Assembly (NCBI GenBank): GCA_027604705.1
Contig: JADHYV010000026.1
Location: 186,001-250,000 of the forward strand
Reading direction: 5' to 3'
DNA: 64,000 bases
Source: Allomyces arbusculus
Taxonomy: Eukaryota; Blastocladiomycota; Blastocladiomycetes; Blastocladiales; Blastocladiaceae
In this document: one piece after another, positions 35,401 to 47,311 of the stretch
Position numbering within the stretch: the stretch's first letter is position 1
Layout: the number at the start of each line of letters is the position of its first letter
The notes under the pieces: model-generated
The model's input: the letters and a program-made list of their open reading frames with translations, nothing else
The model's database searches: none
Told to the model about the DNA's origin: nothing
Made by a program: the position numbers and the translations under genes

Positions 35401-35612
35401 CCACAGCCCTCGCGACGATCCACTTTGCCGCGTCGTGGTTTGTGGATCCGGCTTTCTTTGCTGAGATCCCGGATGTGAACCCGTACTTCTCAGCGCTCGC
35501 GTTCCTTCTCGGGCTCTACGCGTTTGGGCTCGAGGGACTCGTGCTTGGGCCGCTTCTCATGTCGGTCTTACCGTCGCTGCTCGCGCTGTTGACCAAGCGC
35601 GCGTGGGAGTAG
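32464..35612 (+). CDS. TMEM245-like (AI-2E-transporter-superfamily) membrane protein
   Basis: Exons 32464-32591, 32666-32689 (24 nt), 32772-32886, 32964-35207 and 35286-35612 give 945 aa (human TMEM245 is 879). Hydrophobic N-terminal segment NLAGFLLIGVAYLNYVLL is followed by the family motif RPLFWAAVFSVPLHAVKQMI, assembled across the 24-nt exon. A ~270-residue Ser/Pro/Arg-rich cytosolic insert follows. Then come several helices (LLRASSLYLVAQLYHWIAP, AALFVLTAVLLVGTVLTAFL), a long lumenal region, and the C-terminal AI-2E-like core: TWLTFSVFGVELVYLTTLAT, PMWLAVPGVLSLYWQQRFW, SWFVDPAFFAEIPDVNPYFS and LGLYAFGLEGLVLGPLL. Those C-terminal blocks line up with TMEM245. Transport function is uncharacterised in eukaryotes. 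The exon 4 acceptor (TAG at 32961) was chosen because it keeps phase; the donor before it is GTGTGG, a weak match. Confidence 0.85.
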
Positions 35613-36536
35613 GTCGGCCGAGAAATGGTTGTCTGTGCTATCTGTACGTCTGTACCGACCAAAGGAGGTGGAAGGGAAAGATAAGTTGGGAAAGATTTTG
35701 AATAGTGATTCCTCATTGCAGGCCTTTTCTGGGCGTGGTTCGCTGGAACAAGCCGTCGCACGCGTGCCAAGCGGATCACACAGCCGTTCGAGCATCGCCC
35801 GACCGGCACTTGGACCGATATCGTCACTCGACCGCCGTGCCAAAAAAAACCTGGGTCCGCGTTTGTCGCGATATCGGGCATGCTGCGCGTCGGCGAGTAT
35901 GGCAAGCAAGCCTTGAATTACAAATAAACCCCTCGATCAATGCGTCCGCCCAAGTTTGGTAAAGACGCGTCAGGATGCGCTGCTCAGGGGACCAAGTCCA
36001 ATAGCAGTTTTGATGAGTGGACAGTTGAAAGGAGGGCTGTCTTTGACCTGGACGTCAGGATTTACGGGTGGCGGCAAGCCGCCTGCGCGACAGCTGACAA
36101 ATATGGTTGGTTGCTATTGGTGTTGGAGACGCTTGTGATGCGTCGCCTCAAGCGAGGGAAGGGGTTTCGCTTCGCCTCGATTTAAATGCGGTGCCGTTGA
36201 GTGAACGAGAGTGATTGTCGGCCTCCGTGAGTATCGTTTGGACGGCAACCATGATCAGCACGACGTCACCAAATGTGTGGATTACGAACCAGCGCCGCCA
36301 ACCATTTCCGCGCAGCCCCGGACGCGTGCCACTCTTGTGGTTTCGTTGTTACCCGGCCATGAACACTTTGTAAGCGACCGGCCGACAGCATCCGGGTCCG
36401 TCACTTGCGGAAGAAACATGCGAGATCCGGCTTGCGACTATAAAACCGGACGTGTCCGCCGTGTAAATCATACTCAAGCCGATCGAGTCTCGCAATTCGT
36501 TTCCACTCATCCCCAACATCACTGCTTCCTACCGCC
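35613..36536. other. Intergenic, TMEM245-like to alcohol dehydrogenase copy 2
   Basis: About 920 bp, lower in GC than the genes. A TATA-like ACTATAAAAC occurs at about 36438-36447, roughly 95 bp before the dehydrogenase ATG, and is the only element worth noting. Confidence 0.5.
36438..36447 (+). promoter_or_regulatory. Candidate TATA box for alcohol dehydrogenase copy 2
   Basis: A TATAAAA-type match in a locally GC-mixed promoter, about 95 bp upstream of the ATG at 36537. Position and composition fit a core promoter; not tested. Confidence 0.45.
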
Positions 36537-37781
36537 ATGTCGATCAACGGTGACGCGCCGCGCACGATCAAGGGCTACGCCGCTTTTGCCAAGGACGAGG
36601 AGCTCGTGCCATGGGAGTATGAGGCCGCGCCGTTGGGTAGCGACGATGTCGAGATTGAAATTTCGCACTGCGGCGTTTGGTACGGTGCTGTTTGCGAACC
36701 CGCATGGGGCCGATTTTGCCTTTGAGCAAGCCGCACTACGGGGCTGACGCTAACTGAGACAATTTGCGCTTCACGATATGCATCTTGACAGCCACTCGGA
36801 CGTGCACACGCTCGACGAGGTGCGTTCCCCACCCCTGAAACACGCTCAATTTTATGGTCGGACGTGAAAACTGACGCTTTTCTCGTCCTTCTCCACCAGG
36901 GTTGGGGCCCGACCAAGTTCCCGATCATTGTCGGCCACGAAATTGTCGGCCAGGTCACAGCTGTTGGCCCGCACGTCAAGCATCTCTCCGTTGGCGACCG
37001 CGTCGGTGTCGGCGCGCAATGCGGCGCGTGCCTGCACTGCCACCAGTGCAAGAAGGGCCAGGACAACATGTGCCGCCACAATGTCGGCACTTACAACTCG
37101 GTGCACCCCGAGGGCCGCATTGCGTACGGTGGGTACGCCGAGGCCGTGCGCGTGCCTGCCGAGTACGCGTTCAAGATTCCCGACGCGCTGCCGTCGGACG
37201 TGGCCGCACCGTTGCTGTGTGCCGGCGTGACCGTGTTTGCGCCGCTCAAGCGGCACTGGACGCCGAACGCGCGCGTCGGTGTCGTGGGTATTGGCGGGCT
37301 CGGTCACTTGGCGATCCAGTTTGCGCACGCGCTTGGCGCAACCGAGGTCGTGGCGCTGTCGACGTCCGACCGCAAGCGCAAGGACGCCGAGGCGCTTGGC
37401 GCGACCCAGTTTGTCACGCTCAAGGCACCTGAAGACTATGCCGCGCACGCCAGCTCGCTCGACCTGATCATTTGCACGGCCTCGTCGGTGTTGATGAACT
37501 ACGACCTCTACCTGTCGCTGCTCGACGTTGGCGGCAAGTTCGTCGTGGTGGGCCTCCCCGAAGGTAGTGTGCAAATCAATTTCGCGTCGTTGATCATGCG
37601 GCAACGGTCGATTGTCGGGTCGATGATTGGCGCGCGCGCGGATATTGAGGAGATGCTCGAGTTTGCGGCCAAGAAGAATGTGCACCCGTGGATCGAGAAA
37701 GTGCCCATGGCCGAGGTCAACACGGCGATTGCGCGTCTGCGCAAGGGCGATGTGTCGTACCGGTTTGTGCTCGAAAACTGA
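36537..37781 (+). CDS. Zinc-dependent NADP alcohol dehydrogenase (CAD/ADH6-like), copy 2
   Basis: Exons 36537-36679, 36792-36819 (28 nt) and 36900-37781 give 350 aa, the normal family length. Catalytic zinc ligands are in HCGVCHSDVHTLDEGWGP (assembled from all three exons) and GHEIVGQ. The structural-zinc lobe is CGACLHCHQCKKGQDNMC. The Rossmann motif is GIGGLGHLAIQFAHALGA, followed by STSDRKRKDA (NADP type). It ends FVLEN, as does copy 1. The first intron is at the same place as in copy 1, inside the catalytic-Cys codon. The second intron, after LDE, is absent from copy 1. Aldehyde reduction is expected; the substrate is unknown. It is the paralogue of 23944-25215 in opposite orientation, about 11 kb away. 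Confidence 0.93.
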
Positions 37782-38381
37782 GGGTGCAGGCTTGTTTCGT
37801 GATGTGAGTGTGAGAATGGAAATTGTGGATATGCAGGCCGTCAACAATTGTGGATAGTGAAGCTGAGGGGGATGGCCTTTAAAAGAAGCGGTTGATGCAA
37901 GGACGCTTGATTGTGACCAGAGGCGATGCGAGGCTTCCGATAGCAAATAAGGAATTATTCCGAGTGGAGCGTTTTGCTCTCCAAACGCAAGCGGGGCATC
38001 CATCTCTTTGAACGACGCGATCCATTTGTCATCATTCCTTTCAGTGGAACCGCTCTGATGTCGAAATAGCTCTGTCACTTGTGTAGTGTGATGTGTTACA
38101 AAGTGACGGTTGGTTGTGTCTGGACAGAGTGGTGTGACTTCTGGTCAGCGGTTCGTCAGCCAGGCATCGGTCGACCATTGTCTTGACTGCCAGCAAACAC
38201 ACCACTCTGCAGGACCTCCGCCCTCTTGCTTGCTTCGAGTAAATGGTGGAAGCGCTCCTTGCTCTCTGCTCCAACCCTCTCTCTCTGCATCCGAGCTCAC
38301 AAGCCGCTCCCAACTGCTATTGGTCCCACGCTTGCCCACACGATCCGCTCGCTAGTACCAAACAACCCCACTCTAGTGCGA
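37782..38381. other. Intergenic, no gene recognised
   Basis: About 600 bp after the dehydrogenase, of balanced composition. No conserved frame. Confidence 0.45.
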
Positions 38382-39521
38382 CTTGACAGCCACTGCGAAT
38401 GCCAACGGCGCCAGGGCCGTGTGCGCACTGCAGGGCAAGTTGCGCGAGCTCGGTCAGGCAAATGACTTCACGATGCCGTGCAGCCGTGCTTTGCCCACAT
38501 CTTGCACAGTATCATCACCGTGGGTGTCGCTGCGTTTTGGTCGTCGCGTGAATGGCTCTGCACGCTCGTTGCCGCGACTCACAGGCCGATCATGCATTCT
38601 TGGAACTGTTGCTGGAAGGCGTTTACCAGCACACCAACCCGAGATTGGCCAAGACCAGCGTTCTGCCAGGGTTGACGAGATGGGCAATTGGACGTGGACG
38701 CGCGACATGTACGGGTTTGTGCACGAGCACCACGCCGTGGTACTCGCTGTCTTGCGTGCTGTGAATACCGAGATTCCAGAGCATGCGCGGCCAATGGAGC
38801 AGGAGTGGGTCGTCTTCACCAAGGTGGTAGAATTCTCGAAATGACTGATCATTGTACACTACTTGTGTTGCTCTGGCCGAGATCTAACCTGCACAATCCA
38901 TTATTACAGGCTGACTGACTGATTTCGTCTGACAACTTGATAGGGCTGGTGGCCATCACGCAGTCGTTGTCCCTGACTCTCTCGCGCGCCATGCTCCGTC
39001 TCAAGAGGGTCTACGCCAAGCTCAAGCAGCGCGAGTCGCAACCCAACTTCCCAGCGCCATTGCACGATGGTGTGACACGCATGCTCACCAAGATTTGTGC
39101 CGTCTGGCCCGTATTCATGACGCGGCAAGTCTACCACGCGCTCTATCTCGACGCAGTGTCACGAGGCAAAATCGCGTTTGTCGAGTTTTTTTCAGGCAGT
39201 GCACGGCCGATTTTGAGGGCACGCTGTACCTGCCCGATGCGGTCCAGGCACAGTGGACAGCGAACCGCGACGAGTACGCGTTTGATTAGATTCAGATGCA
39301 TGGTTTTATCCAATGCGCTAACCTGATGTCTCTTCCCCACGGCCAAGATCTTAACGATCTGGTGCGTGCTGAGCAGCCCGAGGACCCTGGGCTCGAGAAT
39401 GAGCTCCACGTGGATCTCAACGCCGACGCGGCCAAGACGACGCGCGTGGTGCGGTACGTGCTGCTACGGCGCCGCCGCGTGACAAAACAGAGAGTGCGGC
39501 TGTGGAATTTGATCAAGTTCG
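38382..39521 (+). pseudogene. Frame-broken coding stretch of unknown family
   Basis: Consecutive segments with convincing protein-like sequence and GC3 codon use change frame without room for introns. The segments are about 38390-38470 (ANANGARAVCALQGKLRELG), 38470-38575 (CFAHILHSIITVGVAAFWSS), 38575-38660 (ADHAFLELLLEGVYQHTNPR) and 38670-38830 (GNWTWTRDMYGFVHEHHAVV). After a plausible intron come 38943-39190 (KICAVWPVFMTRQVYHALYL), 39200-39289 (GTLYLPDAVQAQWTANRDEY) and 39340-39521 (NADAAKTTRVVRYVLLRRRR). At least three frame changes occur. It is either a decayed host gene or a gene carrying several assembly indels. I do not recognise the family. The helical, Leu/Val-rich character suggests an alpha-helical protein. 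Confidence 0.45.
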
Positions 39522-39976
39522 TGAGTGGTGGGAGGAGGCCCTGGTCGTTGGGCTGGTTGGTGTTGATGAGGAAACAGACATTACGGGCTGACGAAAGATG
39601 GTCGGTGGGTCGCTCAAAGGCGGCCGAGAGTGGCGGAGACGACAATTGGTGGGTTGAGAGCGTTGGTGTGGATTACCTTGATTCGGGCTTGACGTATCGA
39701 GCCTGTCAAATTCTCCTGTTGGTCGTGGGCAACTGGCAGTCTCAACCCGTCGAGAAGCAAGCAACAGTGCAGCCATTTGTGTGTTTGGGAGATCGATTCC
39801 GGGAACTGATTCGATTCCTCGAGGAACCGCCCGGGAGGTTTGAGGCGGAGTTCCTGGAATCGAATTCCCGGATATCGATTTCCCAGATACCCGATTCTCC
39901 ATCAACGCGTGCACGAATTTCCGTTCCATTGCGCCCCCAGTCCGCACGAGTCCCATCCAGTCCATCCACACTCATA
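39522..39976. other. Intergenic, no gene recognised
   Basis: About 450 bp with several GAATTC/GATATC-like short near-repeats around 39850-39900. No coding or RNA signal is recognised. Confidence 0.45.
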
Positions 39977-41614
39977 TCACGGCATCACGCGCGTCGTCCG
40001 TTCCGTTCCGTCCGTGACCGCTGCTGCGGCACTGTTGCTCGGTGCGCACACGTCGATCCCCATCGACGCGACCAGCCGACACAGCAAACGGCGCACGGGA
40101 CCCTTGGCGACGGGTTTGGCCGGTGGTACCTCGCTCACCGTGTCCTCATTCATGGGCTCGACGGCAGCGGCAGCGGCAGCAGTCTCAGCATCGCCGTCCA
40201 GCAAGACCCAGTCGAGCTCGCCGGCTTGCGGAGCCGCCAAGACGGCGGCGCGAGTGTCGGCCGTGGGCGCAGGTGGGTTTTGCGCACAAGTACCTGCGAC
40301 GACGGTCGGAATTGGTTCGTCATCCACTTCCGGATCGGCTGGCGACAGGTCAGCCTCCGCACGGCAGATACACGCGTCGGGGACTGGTGCGTCATCGGCC
40401 ACTGGCATTGTCGACTCGTCGGTTTCGTGACAGACCGCATCAGCCGGCTGCGGCGGTGGCAGCGGCACGTCTTGCACGTCTTCGATCACCGCGCACGGCA
40501 CATCTTCGACCACGGCACTCGCATTTCTGCCTCCGCCAGTTCCAAACACACCGCGCACTTGCTCGTCTGGATCAAACAAGACGCACGCGACCGCATCATG
40601 AAACCGCACCGTCCATGCACCCGCAAAATGCTCCTTCCTCGCTGCGCGGCGCGTCGCGCGCCGCTCCACATCCACATCGTCGTCTCCAACTTTGAACCGC
40701 AACGTAAACGCATTCGCACGCGTAGCCCGCTCAACGGCCAGGTCAGCATCGAGTTCCACGGCATCATCGTCGACACCCCACATGAGCTGCAGGTGGTGCA
40801 GGTAGAGCAGCGGGCGTGCGAGGTGCATGCGCGGTGCCGGAGCGGGCGCGGTTCCAGGAAGAGTTGGGAGGGCGGAAAGGGTGAGTGCCGCGGCCCACGG
40901 TGCCGGGACGACGTTTTTGGTCATGTCGGTGGAGACGGATTCAGTCGACAGTTGCACGCCGGAATCGCGTGCTGCCGTGAGTGCGGGAGCAGGTGCGGAA
41001 GGAGGTGACGTGCCGAGGTCCGGGCTCGACGCGCACCGCGCGAGTGCGGCAGCGGGTTTTGTGCCCGCCCGCGGTGCCGCATTCGTGGACATCGACGTCC
41101 ACCCAGCGCCCTGCACCTTGCCCGCAGGCGCGCGCTTCTTCAAGTACCGCTGCGCCGGCGACGGCGCGAGTGGCTGCGATCCTGTCACTGCGGCCGTAAC
41201 GGGCGCACGAAGTGCGTCCACGAGCGACGCGTCGCTGCGGTCGGCGCGCGGCAGCGGGAGCGAGCTCGAGCTAGCGCTCCCCCCGGGGACAGCGCGGGAC
41301 CGTGAAAGTCCTGCTGACGGCACGCGCCGCGGCTGCAGTGGCGACAGCGCGTGCTGATGCCGTGATGCGGGTGCCGTCCGCGCCATTGCCGTGGCCGTCT
41401 GCGCGGACGGTGGACGCGCGGTAGCCGCAGGCGCGACGCGCAATGACTTCCCCCCGCGAAACGACGCGTGGGTGGATGCCGTGGCCGAAGCCTTGGCGGC
41501 GAGGACGGCGGCGTGCCGCGCGGGTAACTTGAACGTGGGGCCGGCGCCGCGCGCCGCGGCGGTGGCTGATGGACCGGTGGAGGGGTTGAGCGTCGAGTCG
41601 ACTTGGATGCTCAT
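39977..41614 (-). CDS. Hypothetical protein, Ala/Pro/Ser-rich with one ordered segment
   Basis: Uninterrupted frame of 545 aa from the ATG at 41614 (MSIQVDSTLNPSTGPS); the frame continues upstream without an ATG. The N-terminal ~330 residues are low complexity. The centre (about residues 300-420) looks folded, with LLYLHHLQLMWGVDDDAV, NAFTLRFKVGDDDVDVE and GAWTVRFHDAVACVLFDPDE. The C-terminal third is acidic and Ala/Pro-rich. No known domain is recognised. A long antisense frame (39296-41008 +) exists, but its protein is Arg/Ser-rich and unconvincing. The neighbouring CCDC96 gene is on the same strand ~500 bp upstream. Confidence 0.55.
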   Translation of the reverse strand: MSIQVDSTLNPSTGPSATAAARGAGPTFKLPARHAAVLAAKASATASTHASFRGGKSLRVAPAATARPPSAQTATAMARTAPASRHQHALSPLQPRRVPSAGLSRSRAVPGGSASSSSLPLPRADRSDASLVDALRAPVTAAVTGSQPLAPSPAQRYLKKRAPAGKVQGAGWTSMSTNAAPRAGTKPAAALARCASSPDLGTSPPSAPAPALTAARDSGVQLSTESVSTDMTKNVVPAPWAAALTLSALPTLPGTAPAPAPRMHLARPLLYLHHLQLMWGVDDDAVELDADLAVERATRANAFTLRFKVGDDDVDVERRATRRAARKEHFAGAWTVRFHDAVACVLFDPDEQVRGVFGTGGGRNASAVVEDVPCAVIEDVQDVPLPPPQPADAVCHETDESTMPVADDAPVPDACICRAEADLSPADPEVDDEPIPTVVAGTCAQNPPAPTADTRAAVLAAPQAGELDWVLLDGDAETAAAAAAVEPMNEDTVSEVPPAKPVAKGPVRRLLCRLVASMGIDVCAPSNSAAAAVTDGTERTTRVMP

Positions 41615-42129
41615 GGCGGAAATACTCGTTGGAGAGTATTCGGGTTCAATGAAGGGGCTACTTGTGCCGGGGAGGGGTCTTTTTGCGACAGTGTCGGCGG
41701 CTTGGCTTTGATTGATTGTTGGTAGGTCGGAATCGTCAAACTTGACTGTTGTGGCGGGATTGGTATCGATCAACGACTTCTTGGCGGATTCTTAACGGCA
41801 GCACAGTGCAGAGTCTCTAGCGCACGCGCTGCAGCAAGTCGAAGGCCAAGGTGATGGGCAGAGAGAACAGAATCGTGGGTGGCAGCGGCAGCCGCCGTCT
41901 TGCCGGAGTGCAAATCAAAGCACCGCGGTCACGTTTTATGAGACAATTCTCAACGAGCTCAAGTGCAGACCGCCAAGGTCAAGTCGGCCCCGGGTTGGCC
42001 CGGCGCTCCTGGACATGATCCTTTCCGTCATCAAGTTGGCCGAGTTGTATTGGCAACAAAGTCTCGTCATCAAGCCCATCCGTCTCAACCCGTTCTGCCC
42101 TCACTCCTCGGCCGTAGTCCACGTCCGCG
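41615..42129. other. Intergenic, unknown gene to CCDC96
   Basis: About 515 bp containing the 3' end of CCDC96 and the leader of the hypothetical gene. Nothing else is recognised. Confidence 0.45.
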
Positions 42130-44216
42130 CTATGGCATACGCCCGAGTATCATTGGCAAAAGCGTGCGGTTCCGCTCCTGCGTCTTGAGCCGTGCCTGCG
42201 CAATGCTGAGCGTCGAGTAGAGCTTCTGGTATCGGTGAATCTCCTGCTCGAGCGCCGCAACCGCGTCCTACATAACAAGGCACAACGTGTCGGTGGCAAA
42301 CCAAACAAGTGAGAGGGCACCGTGCGTACCACACGCTCCTCGAAATCACGCAGCAGTGCCTCGTTGCCGAGCAGGCCATTCTTTTCACGCAAGTAGACAT
42401 TCTTGGCGCGCAGTGCCTCGCGCTGCTGCTTGGCCACTGGCAACCGGTCGCGCTCGATTGTAACCTGGCCCTCGAGCTCCTGCAATTCCGACTTGAGCAC
42501 CAAGTTCTCCTCTTGCACAAACTGCAGCTTCTCCTTGATGTGCGCGAGCACTTGCACGACGTTGGTAATCTTCTTGCGCAGCTTCATCAGCTCCTATTAT
42601 CGAATTAAGCAGCTTCGTCAGTTCGACGCTTTCCAACAACGTCGACGCCAAGGAAGCAACCGTACCTCGTTCCGCTCCTCGATCTTTTCGTTATACGTTT
42701 GGTTCTCGATCTTGAGCTGCTCAAAATCGATCAAGTGCAATCCCTCGGCAAGCTCCTCTTTTTGTCTGAGTGTATGCTCGTGCCGCTTGAGCTTGTTGCG
42801 CAGCTTGATATTTTCGAGCCGCACGGCCGCCACGTCCTGCTCGCGCTTAATTTCCAGGGCCTCAAGCTGATCAATCACCTTGACCGGGATCGGTTTCCCC
42901 GTGCGCGAGTTTTCGGCCGACTGCGCAATTTGCCGCTTGTACTTGCGAAACTCGTCCGACTTGTCGGCAATCTCGCGCTTCTTTTCCTCGAGCTTGATCT
43001 ATTCGACCAAGTAAGTAAGTGACTCGCGACAGTCACGGCCGGTCTGCGCATCGCGGCCAATGCGCACCTTGTACTCGTGCTCGGTCTGCGAATTGGTCCG
43101 TTCCATGTCGTCGTACTCGCCGCGCAACTGCCGTAACTGCGCCATGAGCGTCGCGTACCGCTGGCCCTGGTCGGCGACCGACTTATCGGCCTCGAGCCCT
43201 TTGTCCTCGGCCTATCCACCGCCACGCCATGTGTCAGTCAGCGCCTCGCACCCAGATCCATTTTCGCACACATTTTCGCACTCACAACGTACCCGCCGCT
43301 TTCGAAACACGTCGCTCAGCTTATTCTGCAATTGCACGTTGGTCGCACGAAGCCCCTCGCGCGCGGCGAGCGCGTCCTTGATCCGCTGCAGACACGCGGC
43401 GCGGTCGATCGCCGGGTGCGCGGCTGACGCGGTTCGTGATGTGCGAGACGCAGGGGCCGCAGCGGCGGTGTTGGCGGAAGTGTCGGAGGCGGTGGCTGGC
43501 GCGGTAGCGGATGGATCGGCGGGTGCTGCGTTGACGGCAACGGACTCGGAGACGACCGTGTCGGCTTCCAGGGGAGTATCGAGCGCTGCCGGGGTCGGGC
43601 CGCCGGTACCCGTGTCGTTGGCGGGCACGATCAGTCCAGTGGGCTCGGCACCGTCGGTTGACGTGGCAGGTGCAGTGTCGAGAACCGCAGTCGGGTCCGT
43701 GACGGTGCTGTCGCCCAATGCGGCGCTGCCGTCGACCGCTTCCGCCGTCGCGGAATCGCCGGGACTCTCCACCGCGTTGGAGGCGAGAGCCGCCTCCGTC
43801 GCTGGTAGCGCATCGACTAATGCGGCATCCGCTGGTGCTGCGTCTGCCGATCCACCTGCCGGGTCAGCTGGCACCGGGTCAGCTGGCACCGAGGCAGCTG
43901 CCACGTCCGTGCCCCCGGTATCGATTGGTGCCGCTGCTGCTTCTGAGCCAGGTTCAGGTGCAGGAACTGCTGCAGCGCCGTTGGGTCCGTCACCTGGTGG
44001 TGGTGCAGGCGCAGATTCTGTTGTCACCGCTGCTGCTTCGGCACCGCCGGGAACGGCACCAGGTGGCGGGACGGAATCAGTAGCTGTGCTGGTGGCATCA
44101 GTTGGAGGGCCGGGCGCAGAACTTGGTGGTGCCTCGGGATCGCTGGCCAGGACAGGTCCTGTCGGGTTGTGCTGTGGAACGTCCGCGGCCGGAGTGTCAG
44201 CCGGGGCGTCGGCCAT
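42130..44216 (-). CDS. CCDC96 / FAP184-like axonemal coiled-coil protein
   Basis: Five exons: 44216-43293, 43211-43068, 42998-42666, 42593-42330 and 42267-42130, giving 600 aa (human CCDC96 is 555). The N-terminal ~265 residues are acidic, Ala/Pro/Asp-rich and disordered, as in CCDC96. From about residue 280 the protein is a continuous coiled coil. It carries the family signature around GLHLIDFEQLKIENQ and KIEERNE, joined across an intron to ELMKLRKKITNVVQV, then AHIKEKLQFVQEEN and a C-terminal RLKTQERNRTLLP. All introns are phase 0. CCDC96 partners CCDC113 at the base of radial spokes and nexin-dynein links of motile cilia, so it implies a flagellated life stage. CCDC113 shares part of the signature; the acidic N-terminus favours CCDC96. 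Confidence 0.88.
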
Positions 44217-44529
44217 GGTACTGGTTGAGAGTCGTTTTGCAGCAGGCTGGATCGTGCGGAGTATCCACAGGCGAGCAGGACGTTGTTTGGCGGCGAGCCA
44301 TGAAAAGCCTTGGTCGACTGTCGCAACCAGAGAATGATCGCGCCACGTGGAAGTGACGTGGGGAAGCACTTGTCTCGCGGCCCTCCGTTCAGTCCCGCAC
44401 CTGCGCGCTCCTCCAAGTCCGGCTTGTCCTGGCTGGTCGGCATGGCGTCGCGCATGCACGCCGCGAGCCGCACTCGTCCTGTCTCTCACAAGCGCACGCA
44501 CGCACCCGCCGCACTCTTCTCCACCGGCC
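44217..44529. promoter_or_regulatory. Shared divergent promoter, CCDC96 / APC11
   Basis: 313 bp between the start codons of two divergent genes. No TATA box is evident. The region must contain both promoters. Confidence 0.5.
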
Positions 44530-44999
44530 ATGAAAGTGCGCGTCAAGTCGGTCACCATGGCCGCCGCCTGGCACTGGGACACGGCCGGCGCCGACGACAC
44601 GTGCGGCTTTTGCCACGACCGGCTCGAGGCGCCGTGCCCGTCGTGCCACCATCCCGGCGATACGTGCCCACCCAGTGCGTTTCAATGGTCGATTCGCGGT
44701 GTGCGAGAGTCGCGCTGGCTCACCCGAAGGCGGACGGCCCATAGCACGCAGCCGCGAGTGCCCCCACTTGCACCACGAACACTGCATGGCCAAGTCGACG
44801 CGGTTAGGCAACGCGATCTGCCCGCTATGCAGGAAAGACTGGGTGCGTTTCGCTGCACCGCTTTATGCTGGTGGTGTGCGGTCATGGTGCGTCGATTCTA
44901 ATTGAATGACCGTAGATTCTGGTGGACGGACCAGCGGCACCTGGTGACGATTCGTTCGCTGAGAATGCGGAGAACCAAGCACCGCCCAATCAACGGTAG
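44530..44999 (+). CDS. APC11: Anaphase-promoting complex RING subunit APC11
   Basis: Exons 44530-44674, 44745-44842 and 44916-44999 give 108 aa (human 84). Start MKVRVKSVTMAAAWHWD matches MKVKIKxWxxVAxWxW of APC11. The RING-H2 ligands are CGFC, CPSC, CP, ECPHLHHEHC and ICPLCRKDW. The acceptor at 44744 was chosen because it keeps phase and gives the right spacing before ECPHLHHEHC; an alternative acceptor further upstream (44728-44729) would add several residues. The third exon replaces the short human tail with an acidic ~27-residue extension. APC11 with APC2 is the catalytic E3 core of the APC/C, recruiting E2 to ubiquitinate cyclins and securin. The downstream convergent gene is polyubiquitin. 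Confidence 0.9.
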
Positions 45000-45289
45000 G
45001 AGGCGCTTTTTGGTGAGCACCGTTTTTGTACATGAGAGCACAGTTGGTCTTGATTCCGAGCTTTGCAATTGTTGGGGCTTCACGCTGAACTGTCAGGCAC
45101 GTCGAACGTGATCTGATCGCGAGCAACCAGAAACGAAGTGTCTCAGCAGGAATGACACCGAATTTTGATTTTGCCAACCAAAATGAATGCACAAAATCAA
45201 CGAATTCCTTTATTGCTCATGGTTCCCTCCAATCGACTGTCGCACCGTGACTACGCGCTCGACACGGAGCGCCGCTCACACACACCGAT

Positions 45290-46577
<1,288 letters not shown>

Positions 46578-47311
46578 GGTGATGGATTGGAGCGGGTTCG
46601 GTGCGGTTGCGGTGTGGAGAGAGCGGGGGATGCGGGTCGGGGAAGGTGCCGGAGCGCGATGGAGGAGAAGAGAGAGCGGCAGCGGTCGGCGCGATTTTAT
46701 AGGCGGCCGGCGCGCGCTGTTGTCTGACCTCGAACGTCAGCGAGCAGCGTTCGGGTGCGTCAGCAAGTCGCGTCGATGCAACCGATGCCGCCAGTTGACT
46801 TGGCGTGCGCGCGGCCGGCGCCCTGGCTGCGAGTGAGTGAGGCAGCCGCGAAACGAACTGACAAATTTCGCGAAACTGACTCGACTGGACGTGCAAAAGA
46901 AGCACAGGGAAAAGGCGGGAAAGAGCACGAAATTTTGGCGCGGTCACGTTGTATAAAGTGGCGCAACGAGGCTTATGCCGCTTACAGATGCTGTCTCCCG
47001 GGCCAGCAGTGTCTCCCAATGCGACTTCCACCCCGATGCCCGTCGTTCATTTCGTCAACTGCAAGCGAGGACGACGACGGAGGGGCGACGACGATCTCGA
47101 CATCAACGAAACCAGCACCCGCTAACGCACCTCATAGACGAGCCGGCCAAGTCACTCGGCGCATTTCGACCTGCCATTCCTTTGACGATTCGACTCTGAT
47201 CCAAGCCTACTATCTGCCCTCGGCCATTCCATCCAGGACCTGTGCATCGAGCCTGTCTCCAACGCTGCTGCACTTTCTTCAACACGACGTGCAGCGGGCT
47301 CTTCGACAGGC
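46578..47311. promoter_or_regulatory. Divergent promoter region, polyubiquitin / TOG protein
   Basis: About 730 bp between start codons. On the minus strand TATAAAAT lies about 120 bp before the ubiquitin ATG. On the plus strand GTATAAAG lies near 46950, about 360 bp before the TOG-protein ATG. Confidence 0.55.
46694..46701 (-). promoter_or_regulatory. TATA box of polyubiquitin
   Basis: TATAAAAT on the minus strand in an otherwise GC-rich promoter, at a typical distance from the start codon of a stress-inducible, highly expressed gene. Confidence 0.6.

Noticed and set aside
39296-41008. 570-codon plus-strand frame
   Set aside because: Mostly antisense to the better minus-strand gene; Arg/Ser/His-rich and unstructured. 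Only its first ~75 codons look coding, and they were assigned to the broken stretch.
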